Assembly (NCBI GenBank): GCA_947039055.1
Contig: CAMQYB010000081.1
Location: forward strand, 1-7,691
DNA from: an uncultured Deferribacteraceae bacterium
Lineage (GTDB): Bacteria > Chrysiogenota > Deferribacteres > Deferribacterales > Mucispirillaceae
Direction: 5' to 3'
DNA length: 7,691 nucleotides
Positions 1 through 6,007 of this stretch are shown here, piece by piece; within the stretch, counting starts at the first letter, position 1, and the number at the start of each line of letters is the position of its first letter. Position numbers and translations under genes: made by a program. The notes under the pieces are model-generated. The model ran no database searches and had not been told where the DNA came from. It was given only the letters and a program-made list of their open reading frames with translations.

Positions 1-29
1 TAGATATTAAAAAGCTAGTTAAATATCTA
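1..29. repeat. Inverted repeat at window edge
   Basis: TAGATATT at 1-8 is matched by its exact reverse complement AATATCTA at 22-29, with a 13-base loop. The stem is almost all A/T and no T-run follows, so it is a poor terminator. It may be the end of a larger hairpin cut by the window edge, for example at the 3' end of an upstream gene. Function is unknown. Confidence 0.3.
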
Positions 30-47
30 AAGTTTCACAAATGAAGT

Positions 48-53
48 TATAAT
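48..53 (+). promoter_or_regulatory. Candidate -10 box upstream of glgP
   Basis: A perfect TATAAT lies at 48-53, which would place a transcription start near 60 and give a leader of about 100 bases before glgP. No convincing -35 hexamer sits 16-18 bases upstream (that position reads roughly ATCTAA), and the sequence is so AT-rich that a chance match is possible. Confidence 0.3.
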
Positions 54-55
54 GT

Positions 56-125
56 TTTAGTATGTAAAAAATATTTTAGTATTTTAAAAAATGTTTAGTA
101 TATAAAACTTGTACGTTGTTTAGTA
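56..125 (+). repeat. Four TTTAGTA direct repeats in the glgP leader
   Basis: The heptamer TTTAGTA occurs at 56-62, 75-81, 94-100 and 119-125, all on the same strand. The first three are exactly 19 bases apart and the fourth is 25 further on. The last overlaps a small palindrome, TGTAC at 110-114 with GTACA at 123-127. Regular spacing near two helical turns is compatible with binding sites for a regulator, but AT-rich leader sequence produces such motifs easily. Confidence 0.35.
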
Positions 126-161
126 CATGCCTTTCCACAATAAAATAAGTAGGAGTTTGTA

Positions 162-2705
162 ATGAATATTCGTGAGTATGAAATTCAAGTATCTTTACCT
201 AAAGAGCTTAAAGTTTTAGAGTTGATAGCTAATAATCTATGGTGGGCGTGGCACACTCCTGCAACAGCACTTTTTAAATCAATCAATCCCTCTGTTTGGG
301 ATAGTTCTCTTCATAATCCAATCGCAGTAATTTCTTCAATAGATAAGATAAAGGCTGATGAGTTAATTCATGATGCAGTATTTATGTCAGAGTTAAATAT
401 TGTTAATCAATCTTTTGAACAATACATGAAATTACCACGTTGGTACGGTAGTGAGTATAAAGATGATTCAGATATGTTAGTAGCATATTTTTCTGCTGAG
501 TATGGAATTCACGAATCGGTACAGTTATATTCTGGTGGTTTAGGTATTTTATCAGGAGATCATTGTAAATCAACATCAGATATGGGTATTCCATTAATAG
601 CAGTTGGCTTACTATATCGTCACGGATATTTCCATCAATACACAAATTCAGATGGTTGGCAACAAGAGGAGTATCCAAATAACGAATTTTATGAGATGCC
701 GATCAAACCAGTTAAGAACGATAAAAAAGAAGATATATATGTAGATATTAAGATCGGAGATAACGATGTTAAGGTTAGAGTTTGGGAGTTACAAGTTGGA
801 CTTATGAGAATAATTCTTCTTGATTCTGATCTTGTTGAAAACAAAGTTGAAGATAGAGCAATCACAGGCAAACTATACGACGGCGAAACAGATATGAGAA
901 TTAAACAAGAGATGATTTTAGGAATCGCTGGTTGTAGAGCGTTAAAAGCTGCTGGTATCAAGCCGACAGTTTATCATCTAAATGAAGGACATCCAGCGTT
1001 TGTATCATTAGAGCGTATAAAAAGTTATGTTGAAAGTGGTTTAGATTTAAGATTAGCTATTGAAAGCGTTCGTAAATCTACTTTATTTACAACACACACA
1101 CCAGTTCCAGCTGGATTTGATGTTTTCCCAATAGAGATGATCAAACATTATATCGCAGGTTTATATGCAGATATAGGTTTAAATTTAAATCTTCTAATGA
1201 GTTTTGGTCGCAAAAACAGAAGTGATGATAAAGAACCTTTTAACATGGCAGTATGTGGAATAAATCTATCAACATATCGTAATGGTGTTGCATGGTTACA
1301 CGGTGTTGTGAGTCGTAAAATGTTTCAATCTATGTGGCCACAAGCATTGTTATCACAAGTACCTATTGGTCATGTAACGAACGGTATTCACTTGCCTACA
1401 TTTATGTCAACAGATATGAAAAACATTCTTAATAGATATGTATCTGAGGATTGGATGTGGAAACCGTATCATTTTGATATATGGGATAGATGTTCTAACA
1501 TTCCTGATGATATCATACATGAGATGCGTGATAATCAAAGAGGACGTTTAGTTACATTTATTCGTAACCGAATTAAGAACAGTATTAAAAGAAGAGGTGG
1601 ATCATTATCAGAAGTTGTAAACGCTGACAGTGTGCTTAATCCGAACGCATTAACTATAGGTTTTGCAAGACGTTTTGCAACATATAAAAGAGCTTATCTA
1701 TTATTTATGGATGAGAAAAGATTGTCGAAATTGGTGAACGATCCTGATCGTCCAGTACAGTTTATAATCGCAGGTAAAGCACATCCAAAAGATAACGCTG
1801 GTAAAGAGATTATAAAACAGATCATATCTATCGCTCGTAAACCTGAGTTTATGAAGTCGATAGTATTTGTTGAAGATTACGATATAGATGTTGCAAGATA
1901 TATCACACGTGGTGTTGATGTATGGTTAAACAATCCAAGACGTCCAATGGAAGCATCAGGAACATCAGGTATGAAAGCATCTGCTAACGGTGGACTTAAT
2001 TTATCTATATTAGATGGTTGGTGGGTTGAAGGTGCGAACGGTCGCAACGGTTGGTCGATAGGTGACGGAGAAGAGTATCCTGATGATTCATACCAAGATC
2101 ATATCGAAGGTATGGATATATATAACAGACTTGAAAGAGATGTTGTTCCATTATTTTATTCAAAAGATAAGTATGGCATGGCAAAAGATTGGCTAGGAAT
2201 GATTAAAGAGAACTTTAAGACTATACCAAAATTCTTTAACTCATCAAGAATGTTAAAAGATTATACAGACCAGTATTATGTAAACTTGCATAAATTAAAT
2301 AAAGAGTTTTCAGCATCTGATTATAAAGCAGGTAAAGAGTATATCGAGTGGAACAACTTGATATTAGAACGTTGGGACGGAGTTACATTCGGTACGGCTG
2401 AAGTAGTTGAGCAAAACTTTTCAGTTAATGAGAAGATAACAGTTAAAGCAAACATAAACACAAATGGAACTCCAGCAGAGCATTTAGGTGTGTTTGCAGT
2501 AGTTGAATACAACGGTGAACCTGGCAAATTTATTGAACCAGAATTTATACGATTAACTTGTAGTAAAGCAAGTGATAAAGAATCTAACTTTGTTGGAGAA
2601 TATACAGTGAAACTACCTGGTAAATTAAAGGTTGGTTTTCTAGTTACTCCATTCCATAAATTGTTAAAAAATCCATTTGAACTTAATAGAGCTAAATGGG
2701 CATAA
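162..2705 (+). CDS. glgP: Alpha-glucan (glycogen/maltodextrin) phosphorylase
   Basis: This cytoplasmic PLP enzyme removes glucose units from alpha-1,4-glucan by phosphorolysis, yielding glucose-1-phosphate. At 847 residues it matches the usual length of the subfamily that carries an N-terminal DUF3417-type domain (about residues 10-120, with LIANNLWWAWH near 21-31), as in the Thermotoga AgpA type. Visible motifs are EYGIHESVQLYSGGLGILSG (113-132), NEGHPAF (274-280), THTPVPAGFD from 311, RRFATYKRA (503-511) in the phosphate-site region, and EASGTSGMK (597-605). Lys605 corresponds to the PLP-binding lysine of the EASGTxNMK motif. The C-terminal beta-rich tail after about residue 735 is usual for this subfamily. 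The ATG at 162 is preceded by AGGAG (151-155) at 6 bases. No frameshift or missing motif is seen. It appears monocistronic or first in its unit. No other glycogen gene is in the window. Confidence 0.95.
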   Translation: MNIREYEIQVSLPKELKVLELIANNLWWAWHTPATALFKSINPSVWDSSLHNPIAVISSIDKIKADELIHDAVFMSELNIVNQSFEQYMKLPRWYGSEYKDDSDMLVAYFSAEYGIHESVQLYSGGLGILSGDHCKSTSDMGIPLIAVGLLYRHGYFHQYTNSDGWQQEEYPNNEFYEMPIKPVKNDKKEDIYVDIKIGDNDVKVRVWELQVGLMRIILLDSDLVENKVEDRAITGKLYDGETDMRIKQEMILGIAGCRALKAAGIKPTVYHLNEGHPAFVSLERIKSYVESGLDLRLAIESVRKSTLFTTHTPVPAGFDVFPIEMIKHYIAGLYADIGLNLNLLMSFGRKNRSDDKEPFNMAVCGINLSTYRNGVAWLHGVVSRKMFQSMWPQALLSQVPIGHVTNGIHLPTFMSTDMKNILNRYVSEDWMWKPYHFDIWDRCSNIPDDIIHEMRDNQRGRLVTFIRNRIKNSIKRRGGSLSEVVNADSVLNPNALTIGFARRFATYKRAYLLFMDEKRLSKLVNDPDRPVQFIIAGKAHPKDNAGKEIIKQIISIARKPEFMKSIVFVEDYDIDVARYITRGVDVWLNNPRRPMEASGTSGMKASANGGLNLSILDGWWVEGANGRNGWSIGDGEEYPDDSYQDHIEGMDIYNRLERDVVPLFYSKDKYGMAKDWLGMIKENFKTIPKFFNSSRMLKDYTDQYYVNLHKLNKEFSASDYKAGKEYIEWNNLILERWDGVTFGTAEVVEQNFSVNEKITVKANINTNGTPAEHLGVFAVVEYNGEPGKFIEPEFIRLTCSKASDKESNFVGEYTVKLPGKLKVGFLVTPFHKLLKNPFELNRAKWA

Positions 2706-2720
2706 TATTTATCAGTTAGA

Positions 2721-2748
2721 TTGTTACAAAATTAAAATGTTTTAAAAT
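2721..2748 (+). promoter_or_regulatory. Candidate promoter for the thioesterase gene
   Basis: TTGTTA (2721-2726) and TAAAAT (2743-2748) are separated by 16 bases, matching the sigma-70 consensus at 4/6 and 5/6 positions. The implied start near 2755 would fall at the base of the hairpin at 2752-2793, so the mRNA would begin with that stem-loop. The match is by eye in AT-rich sequence and could be chance. Confidence 0.35.
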
Positions 2749-2751
2749 TAA

Positions 2752-2802
2752 TTCCTTTATATATCTGTAGTTAGTTATAGATATGTAAAGGAAATTATTT
2801 TT
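2752..2802 (+). terminator. Long hairpin after glgP: terminator or leader stem-loop
   Basis: Positions 2752-2769 pair with 2776-2793 over 18 base pairs without mismatch, if two G-U wobbles are allowed (2760/2785 and 2767/2778). A further G-U pair can close a UUAG tetraloop at 2771-2774. An interrupted T-rich stretch ending in TTTTT (2798-2802) follows, consistent with a weak intrinsic terminator for glgP. The 3' arm contains AAAGGAA, which is paired to TTCCTTT, and the stem ends 11 bases before the next gene's ribosome site, so it could instead be a 5' leader hairpin of the thioesterase mRNA. Confidence 0.5.
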
Positions 2803-2804
2803 AT

Positions 2805-2812
2805 AAGGTGAG
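2805..2812 (+). promoter_or_regulatory. Ribosome binding site choosing ATG 2817
   Basis: AAGGTGAG at 2805-2812 is a good Shine-Dalgarno match just upstream of the ATG at 2817. An in-frame GTG at 2808 lies inside this site and has no well-spaced site of its own (the nearest AAAGGA is about 15 bases away and buried in a hairpin). The ATG is therefore the better start. Confidence 0.65.
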
Positions 2813-2816
2813 AGTT

Positions 2817-3326
2817 ATGAGTAAGAGATTATATCTACCGTATTCTGCAGGTTGTTTTATTTGTGGAGTTGATAATCCACATGGATTGTCTATTCAATTT
2901 TACACGTTAGAGAATATGTCTAAAGTTTTTGTAGATATAGATATAGATAAAAAATATATCAGTTACTTAAACACTGTTCACGGCGGGATATTATCAGCAC
3001 TGCTTGATGAAGCGATGGGTTGGGCAGCATTTCTATACTCAGATTCGGATTGTTTTTTATATACGAGATCGTTAGAGGTTACGTATAAAAAAACTGTTCA
3101 GCCAGATATAAAGCTTCTTGTTTCAACAGAGTTTGTAGAGATGAAAAGAGGACTTGCAACATCAAAGGGCATGATTTCAGATGTAGATCAGAAAGATGTA
3201 TATACATTATCAAAAGGTGTTTTCTTTCAAACATCTAAAGAGAAAATGGAAGAAACAAAACAGTATCTTATATATGATGAGAGTAAAGAGTATCATCCTA
3301 AAGTAGTTGAGTGTTGTAGATTGTAG
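2817..3326 (+). CDS. PaaI-family hotdog-fold thioesterase
   Basis: A 169-residue protein of the 4HBT/PaaI acyl-CoA thioesterase superfamily, expected to be cytoplasmic and to hydrolyse acyl-CoA thioesters. The natural substrate cannot be read from the sequence. The N-terminus has CFICGVDNPHGL (13-24), a pattern common in PaaI-like proteins, with Cys13 and Cys16. The core motif is VHGGILSALLDEAMGWA (54-70): HGG at 55-57 and Asp64-Glu65 on the hotdog helix correspond to the usual catalytic region. The last roughly 25 residues, rich in K/E/Y, form a short tail beyond the hotdog core. Start choice is based on the ribosome site at 2805-2812; a GTG start at 2808 would add only three residues. The next gene begins 47 bases downstream with no terminator between, so the two are probably co-transcribed. 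Confidence 0.85.
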   Translation: MSKRLYLPYSAGCFICGVDNPHGLSIQFYTLENMSKVFVDIDIDKKYISYLNTVHGGILSALLDEAMGWAAFLYSDSDCFLYTRSLEVTYKKTVQPDIKLLVSTEFVEMKRGLATSKGMISDVDQKDVYTLSKGVFFQTSKEKMEETKQYLIYDESKEYHPKVVECCRL

Positions 3327-3373
3327 AGTTATAAATTATAGAATAGTTATTTTAGAGTAGAGGAGTTTTAGTA

Positions 3374-4267
3374 ATGTTTAGGATTAAAGAGTTATCAAGA
3401 AGTTTTGATATAGGCGAAAGAGATCAAGATAATATACGAAGAATTGGTGTAAGTCTAATAGATAAGAGAGAGCAGTTTGTTATATCTGTTACGGATTATA
3501 TTGCTAAGAAGTACGATATGCCAACTAGAGTCAAAGAGGTTATGATTAAAAGCCATAGTCATCATTTAGGTTCATGGTTTGATGCGATAATTACTGGTAA
3601 AGTTTCTAAAGATATTGTTACATTTCTAATGGATTTCAATTTATCACAATATTCGCATGAGTATTATATTGATGACCGAATGTCAAATGTTTTCTCATTT
3701 ATAAGAACTTATTTTATGGAACAAATTTATAATTTAGCACATACAGATTGGGAGTATCAAGAGGTATCAAAATCATTTTCAAAGATATTAGATCTATCAC
3801 AGTACATGGTTAACCATGATTACTTGATACATAAATCGGGTTTAAAATCTGATATTCGAGTAAAAGATTATGTTATAAAATATGCAGAGAAGTTTTCAGT
3901 TATGGTCCATACGCTTCTTATATTATTTTTAGTAGTTATGACTATGGGTGCTGTAACTTACTTTGTGTATGATGTGATTAATACATTTGATACAGTACCG
4001 ATGAATAAATTATTCATCACAGCGTTAGGATCGTTGCTTATTGTTTGGGTGTTAGGAGAGTTACTGCACTCTGAGATACAGATGTTACGTGGGGATAGTT
4101 TTAAGATATCAATATTTGTCGGAGTAGTTTTAATCGCATTTATTCGAGACCTTCTTATAATGACATTGAAGCATGATGAAAATTATCAGTTTTCACTTCT
4201 CCTATTGTTAGGAGTATTGATAATTGGTTTTGTATATTGGCTTCTCCAGCGTGTTGAAAAGAAATAA
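3374..4267 (+). CDS. Membrane protein: globin-like sensor domain fused to PsiE-like domain
   Basis: A 297-residue protein in two parts. Residues about 15-155 resemble the protoglobin/globin-coupled-sensor fold: an early acidic helix, then HSHHLGSWFDAIITGKV (61-77), which matches the usual helix ending in a WF..l.tG pattern, then a helix containing SHEYYID (94-100) and SNVFSFIRTYF (104-114). His95 is the best candidate for a proximal haem ligand, but its spacing differs by about three residues from typical sensors. The C-terminal part has four hydrophobic segments at about 174-200, 212-233, 243-266 and 272-291. The stretch VLGELLHSEI (227-236) through AFIRDLLIM (255-263) resembles PsiE (phosphate-starvation-inducible E) proteins, whose function is unknown. 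No kinase, cyclase or methyl-accepting domain is present. AGGAG (3361-3365) sits 8 bases before the ATG. A plausible inference is a membrane protein sensing O2, NO or redox state. Domain calls are by motif memory only. Confidence 0.7.
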   Translation: MFRIKELSRSFDIGERDQDNIRRIGVSLIDKREQFVISVTDYIAKKYDMPTRVKEVMIKSHSHHLGSWFDAIITGKVSKDIVTFLMDFNLSQYSHEYYIDDRMSNVFSFIRTYFMEQIYNLAHTDWEYQEVSKSFSKILDLSQYMVNHDYLIHKSGLKSDIRVKDYVIKYAEKFSVMVHTLLILFLVVMTMGAVTYFVYDVINTFDTVPMNKLFITALGSLLIVWVLGELLHSEIQMLRGDSFKISIFVGVVLIAFIRDLLIMTLKHDENYQFSLLLLLGVLIIGFVYWLLQRVEKK

Positions 4268-4282
4268 TTTCAAGTTGTTTAA

Positions 4283-4310
4283 TTGATGATAAAATTAAGT
4301 ATATTATAAG
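4283..4310 (+). promoter_or_regulatory. Candidate promoter for the queD-pta-ackA unit
   Basis: TTGATG (4283-4288) and TATAAG (4305-4310) are 16 bases apart, matching 4/6 and 5/6 consensus positions. Transcription would start near 4317, giving queD a leader of almost 200 bases that contains both stem-loops described next. No terminator for the preceding gene is visible, so read-through from upstream is also possible. Confidence 0.35.
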
Positions 4311-4350
4311 AGTAAGATAGTAAATATTGTTAAATAGATTAAGCTAAGTT

Positions 4351-4477
4351 ACTATATAACTGATGAGATTAACATTTAGTTATATAGTTTATGAGAGTGG
4401 GAACTACTATTGATAAGTTGAACTAGGACAGCGGTTAAAGTGTCTTAGATCAGATTGTAAAAATATGAATTAGTAGT
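4351..4477 (+). ncRNA. Structured RNA leader before queD (two stem-loops)
   Basis: Hairpin 1 pairs 4351-4363 with 4376-4388, 13 base pairs with a single G-U and a 12-base loop. Hairpin 2 is larger: ACTACTA (4403-4409) pairs exactly with TAGTAGT (4471-4477). Above it, 4410-4411 pair with 4460-4461, 4413-4416 with 4455-4458, and 4418-4421 with 4450-4453, separated by single mismatches. CTAGGACA (4423-4430) then pairs with TGTCTTAG (4441-4448), with one G-U, closing the loop GCGGTTAAAG. No start codon with an open frame of gene length fits here, and no T-run follows, so it is not a terminator. It may be a cis-regulatory leader (riboswitch-like) or a separate small RNA. I do not recognise it as a known class, and preQ1 aptamer motifs are not evident. 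Confidence 0.45.
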
Positions 4478-4495
4478 GTTAAATAAAAAAGAATT

Positions 4496-4501
4496 AAGGG
4501 G
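4496..4501 (+). promoter_or_regulatory. queD ribosome binding site with two overlapping ATGs
   Basis: AAGGGG (4496-4501) lies 8 bases before the queD ATG at 4510, which is normal spacing. A second ATG at 4506, in another frame and only 4 bases from the site, would encode just three residues before TAG. The spacing and the conserved protein N-terminus both favour 4510. Confidence 0.6.
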
Positions 4502-4509
4502 AATAATGA

Positions 4510-4872
4510 ATGTATAGAGTATCAATAAAGAGTGATTTTTCCTCAGCACATAATTTAAGAGAGTATCAAGGTAAGTGCGAGCATCTACATGGACACAACT
4601 GGATAGTAGAGGCGATATTATGTTCTAAAGAGTTAGATAAAACAGGTATGGTTGAAGATTTTAAATTATTTAAAATAGCGTTAAAAGTTATACTTGAACG
4701 ATTAGATCATAAATATTTAAATGAGATTGAGCCGTTTACAACAGTTAATCCTACGGCAGAAAATATAGCGAAATTTATTTTTGATGAGTTAGCTAAAAGT
4801 TATCCAGAGAAAATGGAGACGGTTCATGTATGGGAGTCAGCAGATTCTAAGGCAACTTATTCTACAATTTAA
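4510..4872 (+). CDS. queD: 6-carboxy-5,6,7,8-tetrahydropterin synthase (QueD/PTPS family)
   Basis: A 120-residue T-fold enzyme, the usual length for bacterial QueD, which converts 7,8-dihydroneopterin triphosphate into 6-carboxytetrahydropterin in the queuosine/7-deazaguanine pathway. Zinc ligands are His14 (in SSAHNL), His27 and His29. Cys23 is in the CxxxHGH arrangement (C23, H27, G28, H29) typical of the QueD type. Asp66-His67 in LDHKYLNE and Glu109 in WESADSKATY supply the remaining catalytic and pterin-binding positions, and NPTAENIA (80-87) is a family motif. No queC, queE, queF or GTP cyclohydrolase gene is in the window. It sits 67 bases before pta with no visible terminator between. 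A biopterin-type or other PTPS activity is possible but less likely, given the CxxxHGH motif. Confidence 0.9.
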   Translation: MYRVSIKSDFSSAHNLREYQGKCEHLHGHNWIVEAILCSKELDKTGMVEDFKLFKIALKVILERLDHKYLNEIEPFTTVNPTAENIAKFIFDELAKSYPEKMETVHVWESADSKATYSTI

Positions 4873-4939
4873 GTAGTTGATTTAAGTTAGTTAATTTTAG
4901 TTTTAAAATTTATCATTGTGATGATGAAGGAGTATTTTA

Positions 4940-5971
4940 ATGAGCATAAGTATATGTGATTCAGATATAATTAAAGGTATGAAAGAGCAGGCGAGGGAGT
5001 TAGGTAGAACGATTGTACTTCCAGAAGGACATGATGCAAGAACGATTGAAGCAACAGCTAGAGTGTATAAAGAAGGGATCGCCAAGTTAATTGTTTTAGG
5101 TGATAAAGATAAAATTTTATCAGAGTTAAGTAGTAAACATGGTTTATATATAAAAGATATTGATGAGTCAAGATTGAATATTTTCAATCATGAAAAAGAC
5201 CCTTTGTTGAACGATTATATTCAAATATATTATGAGAGCAGAAAAGCTAAAGGCATGACAATGGAAGAGGCTGAGAAATCTATTCGTAACGAATTATTTT
5301 TTGGTTGCATGCTTATCAAAGATTCAAGAGCAGGTGGAATGGTTGCAGGAGCTGCGAACACTACATCAAATGTTTTACGTTCAGGACTAAGAGTTATAGG
5401 TCCAAAACCTGGAATGAAAACTGTTTCATCATGTTTTATTTTAGTAACATCAAAATGTGAATTTGGACATAACGGAGTGTTGTTATTTGCAGACTCAGCA
5501 GTTAATCCAGAACCAGATGCGTCAACACTTGCAGATATAGCAATTAACACAGCAGAGAACTTTAGATTGTTTTTAAAAGATGAACCAAGAGTAGCATTAC
5601 TATCCTTTTCAACAAAAGGTTCAGCATCATCTCCATCGGTAGATAAAGTTGTGGCAGCATTAGCAGAGATTAAGTCACGAGTTCCAGAATTAAAAGTTGA
5701 TGGCGAGATGCAGTTAGATGCAGCATTAATTTCATCAGTTGCAGATAGTAAAGCACCAGGAAGTGAAGTTGCTGGACGTGCCAATGTTTTAGTTTTTCCA
5801 AATCTTGAATCGGCAAATATCGGTTACAAGTTGGTTGAGAGATTTTCAGATGCTCAAGCGATAGGTCCAATCATACAAGGTCTTGCAGCACCGATCAATG
5901 ATCTTTCGAGAGGGTGTTCAGCAAATGACATTGTAAATGTAGTTGCGATAACTTCATTACAAGTAGATTAG
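4940..5971 (+). CDS. pta: Phosphate acetyltransferase (phosphotransacetylase)
   Basis: This cytoplasmic enzyme interconverts acetyl-CoA plus phosphate with acetyl phosphate plus CoA. At 343 residues it is the compact single-domain form, lacking the long N-terminal regulatory part of enterobacterial Pta. Motifs seen are IVLPEGHDART (25-35), GGMVAGAANTTSNVLRSGLR (132-151), FADSAVNPEPD (183-193), LSFSTKGSA (221-229), DGEMQLDAA (254-262), and GLAAPINDLSRGCSANDIV (314-332). Ser323, Arg324 and Asp330 keep the spacing of the Methanosarcina catalytic residues S309, R310 and D316, and Arg147 matches R133. The ATG at 4940 follows AAGGAG (4927-4932) by 7 bases. ackA begins 36 bases after the stop, the classic partner arrangement. 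A related phosphate butyryltransferase is less likely because the AckA partner here is a standard acetate kinase. Confidence 0.96.
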   Translation: MSISICDSDIIKGMKEQARELGRTIVLPEGHDARTIEATARVYKEGIAKLIVLGDKDKILSELSSKHGLYIKDIDESRLNIFNHEKDPLLNDYIQIYYESRKAKGMTMEEAEKSIRNELFFGCMLIKDSRAGGMVAGAANTTSNVLRSGLRVIGPKPGMKTVSSCFILVTSKCEFGHNGVLLFADSAVNPEPDASTLADIAINTAENFRLFLKDEPRVALLSFSTKGSASSPSVDKVVAALAEIKSRVPELKVDGEMQLDAALISSVADSKAPGSEVAGRANVLVFPNLESANIGYKLVERFSDAQAIGPIIQGLAAPINDLSRGCSANDIVNVVAITSLQVD

Positions 5972-6007
5972 TTTTATATATTAATTAATGGAAGGTATGT
6001 TTGAGAT

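Noticed and set aside
403..961. Minus-strand open frames of about 90 codons inside glgP (403-678 and 689-961)
   Set aside because: Antisense shadows of a well-conserved phosphorylase, with no family resemblance.
2808..2816. GTG start for the thioesterase, three codons upstream
   Set aside because: The GTG is part of the Shine-Dalgarno sequence that serves the ATG at 2817, and no properly spaced site precedes it.
4360..4367. CTGATGAG, resembling the hammerhead ribozyme core
   Set aside because: The required GAAA partner strand and three-helix arrangement are missing; the bases form the edge and loop of a simple hairpin.
4403..4480. tRNA or SRP RNA gene in the queD leader
   Set aside because: There is no cloverleaf or TTCRA loop, and the conserved SRP RNA apical-loop sequence is absent.
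4268..4509. preQ1 riboswitch upstream of queD
   Set aside because: The known short aptamer signatures (C-rich loop plus A-rich tail pairing) are not visible; only general stem-loops are seen, so the class is left open.
4903..5187. Minus-strand open frame of 94 codons overlapping the pta start
   Set aside because: It covers the pta ribosome site and N-terminus in antisense, with a low-complexity hydrophobic translation and no known domain.
5230..5784. 184-codon open frame on the minus strand inside pta
   Set aside because: It lies fully antisense to a gene with intact catalytic motifs, has no recognisable domain or ribosome site, and is explained by codon composition of the + strand gene.
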